A DNA stretch of 64,000 bases. Origin: RPQJ01 sp963793675 (lineage in GTDB: Bacteria > Pseudomonadota > Gammaproteobacteria > Steroidobacterales > Steroidobacteraceae). Below are positions 19,701-28,415 of this stretch, in pieces. The notes under the pieces were generated by a model. The model saw nothing but the letters and a program-made list of their open reading frames with translations, did no database searches and had not been told where the DNA came from. A program made the translations under genes and the position numbers. How positions within the stretch are numbered: position 1 is the stretch's first letter; each line of letters begins with the position of its first letter. The DNA lies in assembly GCA_963793675.1 (NCBI GenBank), contig CAWCBA010000010.1:868001-932000 (forward strand). The letters are read 5' to 3'.

Positions 19701-20001
19701 CACGCTGGCGCACGCCATTGCATTGCAGGGCAGGGCCGTGGAGGCCCGGCAGATCATGGAGACTGAGATTGCGCGCTATCGGGACGAGCTGAAGGGCGGC
19801 GCCGGCGGGCTGTCTTTCTCCAAGGACTACTCCTATGCGCTGTACGTCGACGCACTGGCCCGTCCGCCGGCCGATCCCCGCCGGGCCGCGGAACTCGTCC
19901 AGGCGACCAGGCAACTGGACTCGCTGACTGACGAAGCGAACCGGTTGCTCGACATCCGTGAGCTTCGTGGCTGGATAGCGTCCGCTCGCTCCGGCGCATA
20001 G
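16792..20001 (+). CDS. Membrane-anchored STAND NTPase with helical-repeat C-terminus
   Basis: This is a 1069-residue protein. Residues about 20-440 form a novel-STAND NTPase: NPWLGLSSYSEETRAYFHGR entry, Walker A GQSGLGKTS (58-66), Walker B PLLIFDQFEEIF (about 148-159), sensor strand YRILISLREDYLAHLE, and a winged-helix-like end (RRVELTHDVLCSVV). A charged coiled coil (EREARDEAEKQLAAQQERA) leads to one transmembrane helix (about 446-470, ending FGWINWNRA). The remaining 590 residues are helical repeats resembling TPR without recognised catalytic motifs. With the NTPase cytosolic, the repeats would face the periplasm. STAND proteins oligomerise on sensing a ligand and activate effectors; here the coupled TIR fusion is the obvious effector (inference). 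Confidence 0.85.
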   Translation: MKTVQPGAATETAIDPENPWLGLSSYSEETRAYFHGRDEEAAELARRVQRKLLTVLFGQSGLGKTSLLRAGLVPRLRGSGFCPVYVRIDYAPESPPPAEQIKQAIFKVTAEAGHWTRPGSAVEGESLWEFLHHRGDLLRDANGQTLLPLLIFDQFEEIFTLAQADDAGRQRAKRFLDDLADLVENRPPADLERRLENDEANADDFDFARADYRILISLREDYLAHLESVKSVMPSITQNRMRLARMTGAQALSAVMQPGGKLVSQEVAESIVRFVAGGSELQNAEVEPSLLSLICHELNTVRQAQGKSEISADLLAGSRDTILSEFYERALADQPADVRRVIEDELLTESGYRESLAEERVAKALAAAGAAPDALAKLVDRRLLRIEERLDVRRVELTHDVLCSVVRSSRNLRHEREARDEAEKQLAAQQERATETRRTLRKTRRFAMIAAGLMVVALASAIFGWINWNRARAADQLAQKARADAEKLVGFLIEDFYAELEPTGRLETMGKLAHMAVSYYDGLPQELLTPQTQVYRGMALIREGGALLARGDLEAGSPKLDEAWAIFDKLRSGGDKGEQVAVGLALAKFTRFSSWGVSGAPGSKPQDLQQAADLLRPWAKAAGASAQTRMLYADTLNYLSHTQPLDKRIAICEEARAILRDVGARDLSDLRAASIYADTSDSQARHSLLLGKVAAAEELETEVYSIAEKVLAQRPGDLRSMANRALAAGLLGTLALRRYDYAAAGDYAARSAVAGENYVRFNPSDLNSWIYWVRGKDQVASVLLEQGHVGAAIDGFRATVALDQDTRKPASLAPLLFGTWGTLIVNEARTGDFTAVDKSLKNGVAAVEASATLDAASGPRKVLYDLVIANVRSRVNLAKGKNQAAFDQAMQAVHQLQSLDLAAAASGDSVQGLTIFRDNVLRYTLATVSLAAIRTGRYGEAEAAARERHALPPNPNSELDPQDEQSRAQVTLAHAIALQGRAVEARQIMETEIARYRDELKGGAGGLSFSKDYSYALYVDALARPPADPRRAAELVQATRQLDSLTDEANRLLDIRELRGWIASARSGA

Positions 20002-20068
20002 GGCCGGAGAGTCCCGGCTGCACGGACCGTGCGGCGGTTCGTTCCCGCCGCAGCCCGCGAATACCTGC

Positions 20069-21498
20069 TCAGGCGGCGATCTTCCGGCCTTTCTGCGTAC
20101 CGCGTGATCCGCCAGCACCTGCGACACGCAGCCCGTCACTTTGCGGGCCGTGTCGAGGTGCAGGAACTCGTTCGGCCCGTGTGCGTTCGAGTTCGGGCCA
20201 AGCACGCCCGTGATCAGGAACTGCGTGCCCGGAAACTTCTCGCCGAGCATGCCCATGAACGGGATGCTGCCGCCCGTGCCCATGTACATCGAGTCCTTGC
20301 CGAAGAACGCGCGTGACGCTCGCTGCATCGATTCCTCGAGCCACGGCGAGAACGAGGGCGCGTTCCAGCCTGCCATGGCGGATTCCACGCTGAAGCTGAC
20401 TTTGGCGCCGTAGGGCGGGTCCTGTTCGAGCGTGCGCTTGAGGGCCGCGGACGCGAGCCTGGGATCCATGGTCGGCGTGAGCCGGAACGACAGCTTGAGG
20501 CTCGTGTACGGCCGCAGGACGTTGCCGGCGCTGTGGAAGGGCGGGATGCCTTCGGCGCCCGTCACGCTCAGCGTAGGCCGCCAGGTGCTGTTGAGCAGCA
20601 GTTCCAGCGGGTCGTTCGACATCGGCCGCATGCCCGGTACGAACGGGATACGTCCCGCGACGATCGGACCCAATATCCTCGCCGCGGCCTCGGCCTGCGC
20701 TCGACGGTCGGCCGGGATCGGTGTGTTGAGTTCATCGACGAGGATGGCGCCGGAATGCATGTCCTCGACGCGTGCCAGCAGTTCGCGCAGCACGCGCATG
20801 CTCGACGGCACGATGCCGCTGGCCATGCCGGAGTGCACGCCTTCGGTCAGGACATCGGCGCGCAGCGTGCCGATCAGGTTGCCGCGCAGCGACGTAGTGC
20901 ACCACAGCTGCTCGTAATTGCCGCACTCGGCATCGAGACAGACGACCAGGCTCGGCGTGCCCAGCCGGGCGCCCAGCGCATCGATGTGTGCGGGCAGGTC
21001 GGGGCTGCCGCTTTCTTCGCTCGCCTCGATCAGGACGACGCAGCGGGCGTGGGGAATCTCCTGCTCGCGCAGCGCGCGGATCGCTGCGATGGATGAGAAC
21101 AGGGCATAGCCGTCGTCGGCACCGCCGCGGCCGTACAGCTTCCCGTCGCGGATCACCGGCGTCCACGGGTCCAGACCGTCCGACCAGCCGGTGAACTCCG
21201 GTTGCTTGTCCAGGTGCCCGTACATCAGGACGCAGTCGTCCACCTCACCCGGGACGTCGACCATCAGCACCGGCGTGCGGCCCTCGAGCCTGAGCACCTC
21301 GACTCTGGAACCGGCGGGTGCGTGCGCCGTGGCCCAGCGCAGCATCAACTGGACGGCCGCTTCCATGTGGCCGTGCGCCTCCCAGTCCGGGTCGAAGAGG
21401 GGGGACTTGTTCGGGATGCGGACGTAGTCGACCAGTTGCGGCAGGATCGAGTCCGACCAGGTCGCGTCGATGTAAGTCTTTGCTTTTAAAATATCCAT
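20069..21498 (-). CDS. M20-family metallopeptidase (dipeptidase-like), frameshift at the 3' end
   Basis: This cytosolic zinc peptidase has its metal ligands in order: YGHLDKQPE, GRGGADDGYALF, EASEESGSPDL, CLDAECGNY, and AHGPNEFLHLDTA near the C-terminus. The dimerisation lid (SLRGNLIGTLRADVLTEGVHSG) is also seen. The frame reads on for about 195 further codons into the antisense of the STAND gene, which is not credible. Adding one base near 20100 gives the ending TQKGRKIAA and a stop at 20069, for 476 residues. I choose ATG 21498, 13 bases after tatD, over the TTG at 21507. It probably hydrolyses dipeptides or N-acyl amino acids. Confidence 0.85.
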
Positions 21499-21511
21499 TA
21501 AATTCAACTGA

Positions 21512-22357
21512 TTACTGGTTAAATCTAGAGTAGCCTGTCAGGACATTGCCGCGCCATTCCGCAAAGCCGAAGAACTTTAGCGCATTGCGGGTCGTCGCCG
21601 CCGCAACGGTCGGAAAATCCTCACCCCGGCAGGCGGCAATCACCTTGACCACGTGCGGCAGGTATTTGGGCTCGTTGCGTCGATGCGCGGGCTTGGGCTG
21701 CAGGTCGCGTGGCAGCAGGTATGGCGCGTCCGTTTCCACCAGCAGCCGGTCGAGCGGGATTTCGCGCACCAGGTCGCGCAGGTGGTGGCCCCGGCGCTCA
21801 TCGCAAATCCAGCCGGTGATGCCGATCGAAAGGCCCAGTTCGAGGTAGTCACGGAGCTCACGGCCATCGCCCGTGAAGCAGTGAGCGACGCCGCCCGCGA
21901 GCCGGGGCAGGTAGTCCTTGAGAATGGCGACGAAGGCGTCGTGACCGTCGCGCTGGTGCAGGAAGACCGGCTTGCCGCAGTCCACGGCCAGTTCCAGTTG
22001 CCAGCGGAAGGCACGCTCCTGGTCGGCATGCGAGGAGAAATTGCGGAAGTAGTCCAGTCCGCACTCACCGGCCGCGCCCACCTCCGGCGCATCGAGCAGT
22101 TCGCGCAGTCGCGGCAGGTCGTCGTGGCGGAGTTCACTGGCATGGTGGGGATGGACGCCCGCCGTGGCCCTGAACGTTACCGGATCCGTCCGCACCAGGT
22201 CGATGGCGCGTCGCGTGCTGTCGAGCGTGCTGCCCGTGATCACCATGTGGCGCACGCCGGACGCCAGCGCGGCGGCCACGACGTCGGCACGGTCGCGGTC
22301 GAAGCTGTCGTGGGCGAGATTGAGGCCGATGTCGACGAGGGTGGGGGCCGGAGTCAT
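21512..22357 (-). CDS. tatD: TatD-family metal-dependent hydrolase/DNase
   Basis: This 281-residue TIM-barrel hydrolase shows the family ligands: VDIGLNLAHDSFD, GVHPHHA, GECGLDYFRNFS, PVFLHQRDGHD, AHCFTGDGREL, and ETDAPYLLPRDL. TatD proteins are 3'-5' exonucleases acting on DNA and RNA in repair and turnover. The R-N-FS sequence after GLDYF matches the TatD rather than the YcfH branch. ATG 22357 is the start. It forms an operon with the downstream M20 peptidase and is divergent from the efflux operon at 22409. Confidence 0.9.
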   Translation of the reverse strand: MTPAPTLVDIGLNLAHDSFDRDRADVVAAALASGVRHMVITGSTLDSTRRAIDLVRTDPVTFRATAGVHPHHASELRHDDLPRLRELLDAPEVGAAGECGLDYFRNFSSHADQERAFRWQLELAVDCGKPVFLHQRDGHDAFVAILKDYLPRLAGGVAHCFTGDGRELRDYLELGLSIGITGWICDERRGHHLRDLVREIPLDRLLVETDAPYLLPRDLQPKPAHRRNEPKYLPHVVKVIAACRGEDFPTVAAATTRNALKFFGFAEWRGNVLTGYSRFNQ

Positions 22358-22408
22358 GCAGGGTTGGCTGTGTTAGATTGCGCCGCTTCCCCAGACTAGC
22401 GAGTCGGC

Positions 22409-23636
22409 ATGGCACTGGACAAGGCAGCGCTCGAGAGCCTGCGCCTCGAACGCGATCCCGACGCAGGAAAATATCGCGAGCGCGGCAGCTTCGCGCCGCA
22501 AACTCTGGTACGTGCTCGCGGCGGTCGCCGTGGTCGTGGCGGCGCTGGCATGGCGCTCGTTCAACAGTGCCGTGCCGGTGCAGACGTTCACCGTCGAATC
22601 GCCGACGTCGGCCAGCGGAGCCGTCCTCAACGCATCGGGTTACGTCGTGGCGCGGCGGTTGGCGACGGTCAGTTCCAAAGTCACCGGCCGGGTCGCCGAG
22701 GTGCTGTTCGAGGAAGGCGCCGAAGTCGAGGCGGGCCAGGTGCTCGCGCGGCTCGATCGTTCCACGGTCGACGCTGAACTCAACGTGTCCACCAGCAGCG
22801 CCGAGGCGGCGCGTCGCAACCTGCGCGAGATCGAGGTGCGGCTCGCCGAGGCGCGCCGGACGCTGGAGCGCAATCGCTCGCTGGTCGAGCGCAAGCTCAT
22901 CGCGCAGAGCGTGCTCGACAGCTCCGAGGCCGAAGTGGCCGCGCTCAGCGCCCGTCTTGCGGCTGCGCGCTCCGAGGTCGACGTCGCCATCGCACAGGTC
23001 GGGCTCATCGAGCAGGAACTCGCCGACCTGGAAATCCGCGCGCCGTTCAAGGGTGTCGTGATTTCGAAGGACGCGCAGCCGGGCGAGATGGTGTCGCCGA
23101 TGTCGGCTGGCGGTGGCTTCACCCGCACGGGCGTGGCAACGATCGTCGACATGGATTCACGCGAAGTCGAAGTCGACGTCAACGAGTCGTACATCAATCG
23201 CGTCAGCGCCGGCCAGAAGGTCGAGTGCGTGCTCGACGCGTACCCGGACCTGAAGATTCCCGCGCACGTCATCAGCATCGTGCCGACGGCCGACCGCCAG
23301 AAAGCAACCGTGCGTGTGCGCATCGGCCTCGACCAGCTCGATCCGCGCATCCTGCCGGACATGGGCATCAAGGTCAGCTTCTTCGAGGACGGCACGCAGC
23401 CAGCGCGGCAGGACGCGGTGCTCGTGCCCGAAAATGCGATCGTCAGGGACGGCGCAGCCAGCTTTGCCTGGGTCGTGCGCGACGGCAAGGTCGAGAAACG
23501 CGCGGTGAAGATCGGTGCGACGAAGGACGGCCAGGTGCCGGTCACGGACGGTCTCACGGATGGCGAGTCGATCGTCGTCGACGCGCCGAAGCGCCTGCGC
23601 GACGGCGCGGCCGTGGAGCTGAAGGCCGCGACATGA
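22409..23636 (+). CDS. HlyD/MacA-type periplasmic adaptor of an ABC efflux pump, frameshifted near the N-terminus
   Basis: ATG 22409 begins MALDKAALESLRLERDPDAG. The frame then moves by one near 22480-22495 to give ASRRKLWYVLAAVAVVVAAL, the single N-terminal membrane anchor, followed by a standard adaptor: lipoyl half (VSSKVTGRVAEVLFEEGAEV), alpha-hairpin (ARRTLERNRSLVERKL), second lipoyl half, and beta-barrel (VEVDVNESYINRVSAGQKV). Corrected length is 408 residues. A start at GTG 22512 would delete the cytosolic tail and half the helix. The adaptor links the ABC core encoded just downstream to an outer-membrane channel that is not in this window. Its stop overlaps the ATPase start (ATGA). 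Confidence 0.85.
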
Positions 23637-24346
23637 ACGCAACGCCGGCTGCAGCCGCGGCGGGAACGTCCGTTGTCCGCATCCGCGACCTGGTGAAGGA
23701 TTACCGTCGCGGTTCCGAGACCGTGCGCGTCCTCGACGGGCTCTCGCTCGACATCCAGCAAGGCGATTTCGTGGCGCTGATGGGGCCTTCGGGCTCGGGC
23801 AAGTCGACGCTGCTCAACCTTATCGGCGGCCTCGACCGTCCGACCTCGGGCACGCTCGAGGTCGATGGCCTGCGTGTCGACGAACTGTCGGAAGGTTCGC
23901 TCGGCCGCTGGCGCGCCGACCACGTCGGTTTCATCTTCCAGATGTACAACCTGTTGCCGGTGCTGACCGCCGAGCGCAACGTCGAACTGCCGCTGCTGCT
24001 CACGAACCTCGATCGCGGGCAGCGCATGAAGCGGGTCGCGGCGGCGCTGAAGCTGGTCGGCCTGGAGCACCGCTCCAGGCACCGCCCGCGCGAGCTTTCG
24101 GGCGGCCAGGAGCAGCGCGTCGGGATCGCGCGCGCCATCGTCACCGATCCGACGCTGCTGCTGTGCGACGAACCGACCGGCGACCTCGACCGCAAGTCGG
24201 GCGACGAGATCCTGACGCTGCTCGAGGCGCTCAACGACGAGTACGGCAAGACCATCATCATGGTCACGCACGACCCTCACGCCGCCGAACGCGCGCACCG
24301 GGTGATCCACCTCGACAAGGGCATGCTGAGCGAAGGACCGGGATGA
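23633..24346 (+). CDS. ABC transporter ATPase (MacB/LolD type)
   Basis: This 237-residue ATPase has Walker A GPSGSGKST, Q-loop FIFQMYNLLPVLTAERNVELP, signature ELSGGQEQRVGIARAI, Walker B LLLCDEPTGDLD and the switch histidine MVTHDPH. It belongs to the LolD/MacB/FtsE group that drives mechanotransmission rather than substrate import. One detail differs: the signature reads SGGQEQR where SGGQQQR is usual. ATG 23633 overlaps the adaptor stop, and its own stop overlaps the first permease (ATGA), so the four genes form one tightly coupled operon. Confidence 0.92.
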   Translation: MNATPAAAAAGTSVVRIRDLVKDYRRGSETVRVLDGLSLDIQQGDFVALMGPSGSGKSTLLNLIGGLDRPTSGTLEVDGLRVDELSEGSLGRWRADHVGFIFQMYNLLPVLTAERNVELPLLLTNLDRGQRMKRVAAALKLVGLEHRSRHRPRELSGGQEQRVGIARAIVTDPTLLLCDEPTGDLDRKSGDEILTLLEALNDEYGKTIIMVTHDPHAAERAHRVIHLDKGMLSEGPG

Positions 24347-25503
24347 TCGGCAAGTACCTGCCGTTGCTGGCGTCGAGCCTGCGCCGCAAGCGACTGCGCA
24401 CGTTCTTCACGATCGCCTCGATCCTGGTCGCATTCCTGTTGTACGGGCTCGCGGCGTCCATGCAGTTCGCGCTGAAGTCAGGCGTCGACGTTGCCGGCGC
24501 CGATCGCCTGCTGACGATGCACAAGGTGTCGTTTACCCAGCTGCTGCCGGCCAGCTACGAGAGCCGCATCAAGGCCGTGGACGGCGTCGTCGCCGTATCG
24601 CCACAGACCTGGTTCGGCGCGTGGTTTCGCGACGAGCGCAACCAGTTCCCCACCTTCCCCAGCGACCCAGAGGCCTACCTGCGCATCTACCCGGAGATCA
24701 AGCTCAGCGAAGCGCAGAAGCAGGACTGGTTCGCCGATCGCACCGGGGCTCTCGTCGGGCGCGCCATTGCCGACCTCTATGGCTGGAAGGTGGGCGACCA
24801 GGTTCCGCTGAAGTCGGCCATCTGGCGCCGGCTGGATGGCTCCGACACGTGGGACATCACGGTGCGTGCGATCTACGACCTGCCGGACGGCGGCGACACC
24901 CGGCAGATCGTGCTCCACCAGGACTATTTCGAGGAAGCGAAGCAGCAGGCCAAGGGTCTCGTCGGCTGGTACGTCATCAAGGTCCGCGACGTGAACCGTG
25001 CCCAGGTCATCGGCAAGCAGATCGACGCGATGTTCGCGAACTCGCCGGCGGAGACCAAGACATCGTCGGAGCGGGCGATGGCACAGTCTTTCGTCAACCA
25101 GATCGGCAACATCGGGGCGATCCTGCAGGCGATCGTCGCGGCGGTCTTCTTCACCATGCTGCTGGTGACGGCCAATACCATGGCGCAGTCCGTGCGTGAA
25201 CGCACCAACGAACTCGGCGTGTTGAAGACGCTCGGTTTCAGCAACGGCGGGGTGCTGGGCATGGTGCTGGCGGAGTCGGTGCTGGTGACGACGCTCGGGG
25301 GGCTGCTCGGAATGTTCTTCGCCTGGTGGACCTGCGTGCAGTTCGGCCCGACCCTCGACCAGTACCTGCCGGGTTTCCGTGTCCCGCCCGATGCGTTCAT
25401 GAGATCGGTGCTGTACATGCTGGCGCTCGGCGTGGTCGCGGGTGCGGTGCCCGCCTGGCAGGCGATGCGCCTGCGCATCGTCGAAGCGCTGCGCAGGGAT
25501 TGA
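24343..25503 (+). CDS. ABC transporter permease, FtsX/MacB type (first)
   Basis: This 386-residue inner-membrane protein has one N-terminal helix (FFTIASILVAFLLYGLAAS), a large periplasmic MacB-core domain of about 220 residues, and three C-terminal helices (AILQAIVAAVFFTMLLVTAN, VLVTTLGGLLGMFFAWW, YMLALGVVAGAVPAW) with the FtsX cytosolic loop SVRERTNELGVLKTLGFS. The start ATG 24343 overlaps the ATPase stop. It pairs with the next permease as a heterodimeric membrane domain. The transported substrate cannot be told from sequence. Confidence 0.9.
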   Translation: MIGKYLPLLASSLRRKRLRTFFTIASILVAFLLYGLAASMQFALKSGVDVAGADRLLTMHKVSFTQLLPASYESRIKAVDGVVAVSPQTWFGAWFRDERNQFPTFPSDPEAYLRIYPEIKLSEAQKQDWFADRTGALVGRAIADLYGWKVGDQVPLKSAIWRRLDGSDTWDITVRAIYDLPDGGDTRQIVLHQDYFEEAKQQAKGLVGWYVIKVRDVNRAQVIGKQIDAMFANSPAETKTSSERAMAQSFVNQIGNIGAILQAIVAAVFFTMLLVTANTMAQSVRERTNELGVLKTLGFSNGGVLGMVLAESVLVTTLGGLLGMFFAWWTCVQFGPTLDQYLPGFRVPPDAFMRSVLYMLALGVVAGAVPAWQAMRLRIVEALRRD

Positions 25504-25510
25504 GGCAGGC

Positions 25511-26707
25511 ATGAGTCTTCGCGCCGCCTTCAACCAGTTGGTCACGGTCACTGCGATGAACCTGCGGAACCTGCCGTCGAGGGTAGGCACTTCACTGGTC
25601 GCCGTCATCGGCATCGGTGGCGTGGTGGCGGTGCTGGTCTCGTTGCTGTCGATGGGGGAGGGCTTTCGCGCCGCGCTCGACCTCTCGGGCCGCGAGGACA
25701 TCGCGATGATCCTGCGCGGCGGCTCGCCCGACGAGCTCTCCAGCTCCATCGGGCGCGAGGAGTACAACGCGATCGTGATTGCGCCCGGCATTGCGCGCGA
25801 TGCGCGGGGCCCGATCGTTTCGGGCGAGCTGTATTCGATCGTCGACCTGCCGATGCGCAGTACGGGGACCGGTGCCAACGTGCCGCTCCGTGGCGTAGGT
25901 GAACGCGGCATGGAATTGCGCGACGGCTTCCGCATCGTCGCCGGCCGCATGTTCCAGCGCGGGCAGAACGAAGTGATCGTCGGTCGAGGCGCGTTCTCGC
26001 AGTTCGAGAACGTCGACCTCGGACGCGAGGTGAAATGGGGCTCGCAGACGTGGCGCGTCGTCGGTGTCTTCGAGGCGGGCGGCAGCGTGTCCGAATCCGA
26101 GATCTGGACCGACGCGGTCGTGCTGCGCGGGATTTATCGGCGCGGCAACACGGTGCAGATCGTCCGTGCGCAGCTCACTTCGCCCGCGGCACTGCAGACG
26201 GTTCGCGCGGCCCTCGAGCAGGATCCACGACTCAGTGTCTCGGTGCGCAGCGAAAAAGCCTTCTATTCGGACCAGTCGCGCATCCTGCTCGCCCTGGTCA
26301 AGTACGTCGGTACGACCATTGCGGTGCTGATGGGCGTGGGCGCGGTGTTCGCTGCGCTCAATACGATGTACTCGGCGGTCTCTTCGCGCACACGCGAGAT
26401 CGCGACCTTGCGCGCGCTCGGCTTCGGCGCGGCGCCGGTCGTGACCTCCGTGCTGCTCGAGTCGGCGGTGCTCGGCCTGCTGGGCGGCGTCGTGGGCGGA
26501 TTGCTGGTGTACTTTGGCCTGAACGGCTACCAGGCGACGACGCTGAATTTCGGCAGCTTCAGCCAGCTCACGTTCGCTTTCACCGTCACGCCGCGACTGC
26601 TGGTGACCGGCCTCTGGTACTCGCTCATACTCGGCATCGTGGGCGGCCTGCTGCCGGGAATCCGGGCCGCAAGAATGCCGGTGACGACCGGGCTGAGGGA
26701 ACTGTAG
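25511..26707 (+). CDS. ABC transporter permease, FtsX/MacB type (second)
   Basis: This 398-residue partner has the same topology: N-terminal helix VGTSLVAVIGIGGVVAVLVS, periplasmic core domain (VPLRGVGERGMELRDGFRIV, GRMFQRGQNEVIVGRGA), three C-terminal helices and the loop AVSSRTREIATLRALGFG. ATG 25511 is 8 bases after the first permease. With the adaptor, ATPase and first permease it makes a tripartite efflux system of the MacAB kind in which the ATPase and two distinct permeases are separate polypeptides. Confidence 0.9.
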   Translation: MSLRAAFNQLVTVTAMNLRNLPSRVGTSLVAVIGIGGVVAVLVSLLSMGEGFRAALDLSGREDIAMILRGGSPDELSSSIGREEYNAIVIAPGIARDARGPIVSGELYSIVDLPMRSTGTGANVPLRGVGERGMELRDGFRIVAGRMFQRGQNEVIVGRGAFSQFENVDLGREVKWGSQTWRVVGVFEAGGSVSESEIWTDAVVLRGIYRRGNTVQIVRAQLTSPAALQTVRAALEQDPRLSVSVRSEKAFYSDQSRILLALVKYVGTTIAVLMGVGAVFAALNTMYSAVSSRTREIATLRALGFGAAPVVTSVLLESAVLGLLGGVVGGLLVYFGLNGYQATTLNFGSFSQLTFAFTVTPRLLVTGLWYSLILGIVGGLLPGIRAARMPVTTGLREL

Positions 26708-26710
26708 CCG

Positions 26711-27484
26711 ATGCGTGGCCTGGGTCGCGGTGCAGCCGGGAGATTACCCGCGGGGCACCCGCTGCAATTGACGCTCTGGACCGACCGTGAGGTCGGCGTG
26801 GCGTGGAACGTGCGCATCAGCCGGCGCGCGCGACGCATGTCGATGCGCGTGTTTCCCGGCGGTCGCGTCGAAGTCATCGTGCCGCAGGGCGCGGGCCTGC
26901 CCGCGGTCGAGCGCTTCGTCGCCCGGCACCGCGACTGGGCGGAGCGCCGTTCGAAGGAATTGCAGCAACTGTCGCCGACGGCGGCAGAACGCCAGCCCGA
27001 AGCGGTGGAAATCCGACTGCTCGACCGGCAGTGGTCCGTCGAGTACGTGCCCGGACGGCGCGTGCGGGCGGAGCAGGTTGGCGATTCGATGCTGCGCGTG
27101 CATTCACCCGCCGTCACCGATCGCCATGTCAGCCAGGCACTGGTGCCGTGGGTCACGCGCCTTGCGAGCCACGAACTTTCGCATCGCCTGCGGCCGCTGG
27201 CAGCCGAACTCGGCATCGACTACTCGCGCATGACCGTGCGTCGCCAGCGCACGCGCTGGGGCAGCTGCTCGACGCGGGGTAACATCAGCCTCAATGTCTG
27301 CCTGTTGTTCCAGCGCCCGCAGGTGGTGCGCTACCTGATGATCCACGAGCTCTGCCATCGCCGGCACATGAACCACTCGAAGCGGTTCTGGTCGCTGGTC
27401 GCCTCGTTCGAGCCGGGCTGGAAGCCGCTCGACGTCGAACTGCTGCAGGGCTGGCGGCACGTGCCGGCCTGGGTCTTCCCGTGA
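26711..27484 (+). CDS. YgjP/DUF45-family metallopeptidase-like protein
   Basis: This 257-residue protein has the YgjP signature: RTRWGSCSTRGNISLN, then a WLM/SprT-like zinc motif HELCHRRHMNHS followed by FWSLVASFEPGW. Family members have an M48-like metal site; E. coli YgjP has been reported as a UTP-active phosphohydrolase, so the biochemical role is unsettled. ATG 26711 lies 3 bases after the efflux operon and may be cotranscribed. Its stop overlaps the start of the dioxygenase gene (GTGA). Confidence 0.82.
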   Translation: MRGLGRGAAGRLPAGHPLQLTLWTDREVGVAWNVRISRRARRMSMRVFPGGRVEVIVPQGAGLPAVERFVARHRDWAERRSKELQQLSPTAAERQPEAVEIRLLDRQWSVEYVPGRRVRAEQVGDSMLRVHSPAVTDRHVSQALVPWVTRLASHELSHRLRPLAAELGIDYSRMTVRRQRTRWGSCSTRGNISLNVCLLFQRPQVVRYLMIHELCHRRHMNHSKRFWSLVASFEPGWKPLDVELLQGWRHVPAWVFP

Positions 27485-28362
27485 GCGGGTCGCGCGACGA
27501 CAACGGCGGATCACGCAAGCCCTCGCTCGGCTCTCATGTCGAGCTCGAGGGCGAGCGCATTCACTGGGACCTCGGCGACTCGCTGAGCTATGGCGATTAC
27601 CTGCACCTCGACAAGGTGCTCGGCGCGCAGCAGCCGCTTTCCGGCCAGCACGACGAGATGCTGTTCATCGTGATGCACCAGGCCTCCGAGCTGTGGATGA
27701 AGCTCTGCGTGCACGAGCTGAAGGCGGCGATTGCGCAGATCCGCGGTGACGACCTCGGTCCGGCGTTCAAGATGCTGGCGCGCGTCTCGCGCGTGCAGCA
27801 GCAGCTCGCGCAGTCGTGGGACGTGCTCAGCACGATGACGCCGGCGGACTATTCCGCGTTCCGCGACGTGCTGGGCAAGTCATCCGGGTTCCAGAGTTTC
27901 CAGTACCGGATGCTCGAGTACCTGATCGGCAACAAGAATGCGGCGATGATCGAAGTGCACCGGCGGACACCGCAGATCCATGCGCAATTGCACGAGGCGC
28001 TGCACAGTCCGGGCCTGTACGACGAGGCACTGCGGCTGCTGGCACGCCGCGGCTTGCCGATACCCGCCGAGGTCCTGGAGCGCGACTGGAGCGTGCCGTA
28101 CGCGGAGCATGCCGAGGTCACGGCCGCGTGGCTCACCGTCTATCGCAACACGGAAGAGCACTGGGACCTGTACGAGCTGGCCGAGAAACTGGTCGACCTC
28201 GACCAGCGCTTCCAGCTGTGGCGGTTCGCCCACCTCAAGACGGTCGAGCGAATCATCGGCTACAAGCGTGGGACGGGCGGCAGCAGCGGCGTGGCCTACC
28301 TGGCCAAGGCGCTCGAGCTGCGGTTCTTTCCGGAACTCTGGAGCGTCCGAACCTCGATCTGA
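27481..28362 (+). CDS. kynA: Tryptophan 2,3-dioxygenase
   Basis: This 293-residue haem enzyme opens the indole ring of tryptophan to N-formylkynurenine, first step of the kynurenine pathway. Family blocks are SYGDYLHLDKVL, HDEMLFIVMHQASELWMKL (substrate and haem pocket), SGFQSFQYRMLEYLIGNKN, HLKTVERIIGYKRGTGGSSG (including the distal loop GTGGSSG and the haem-binding histidine of FAHLKT) and a C-terminal FFPELWSVR. The start is GTG 27481, overlapping the YgjP stop. No kynurenine formamidase or kynureninase lies nearby in this window. Confidence 0.95.
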   Translation: MSGSRDDNGGSRKPSLGSHVELEGERIHWDLGDSLSYGDYLHLDKVLGAQQPLSGQHDEMLFIVMHQASELWMKLCVHELKAAIAQIRGDDLGPAFKMLARVSRVQQQLAQSWDVLSTMTPADYSAFRDVLGKSSGFQSFQYRMLEYLIGNKNAAMIEVHRRTPQIHAQLHEALHSPGLYDEALRLLARRGLPIPAEVLERDWSVPYAEHAEVTAAWLTVYRNTEEHWDLYELAEKLVDLDQRFQLWRFAHLKTVERIIGYKRGTGGSSGVAYLAKALELRFFPELWSVRTSI

Positions 28363-28415
28363 CGCGTGTAGAATGCGCTGGCTTCGGGCCATGCCGGCCC
28401 CACCAGGCGCGCGTA

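Noticed and set aside
20031..20051. GCGGCGG/CCGCCGC hairpin as terminator between the STAND and M20 genes
   Set aside because: Stem of 7 pairs without a T-tract on either strand; too weak to call.
19483..20068. C-terminal 195-residue extension of the M20 peptidase
   Set aside because: It is antisense to the STAND protein, lacks any domain, and a one-base correction near 20100 gives a natural stop at 20069.
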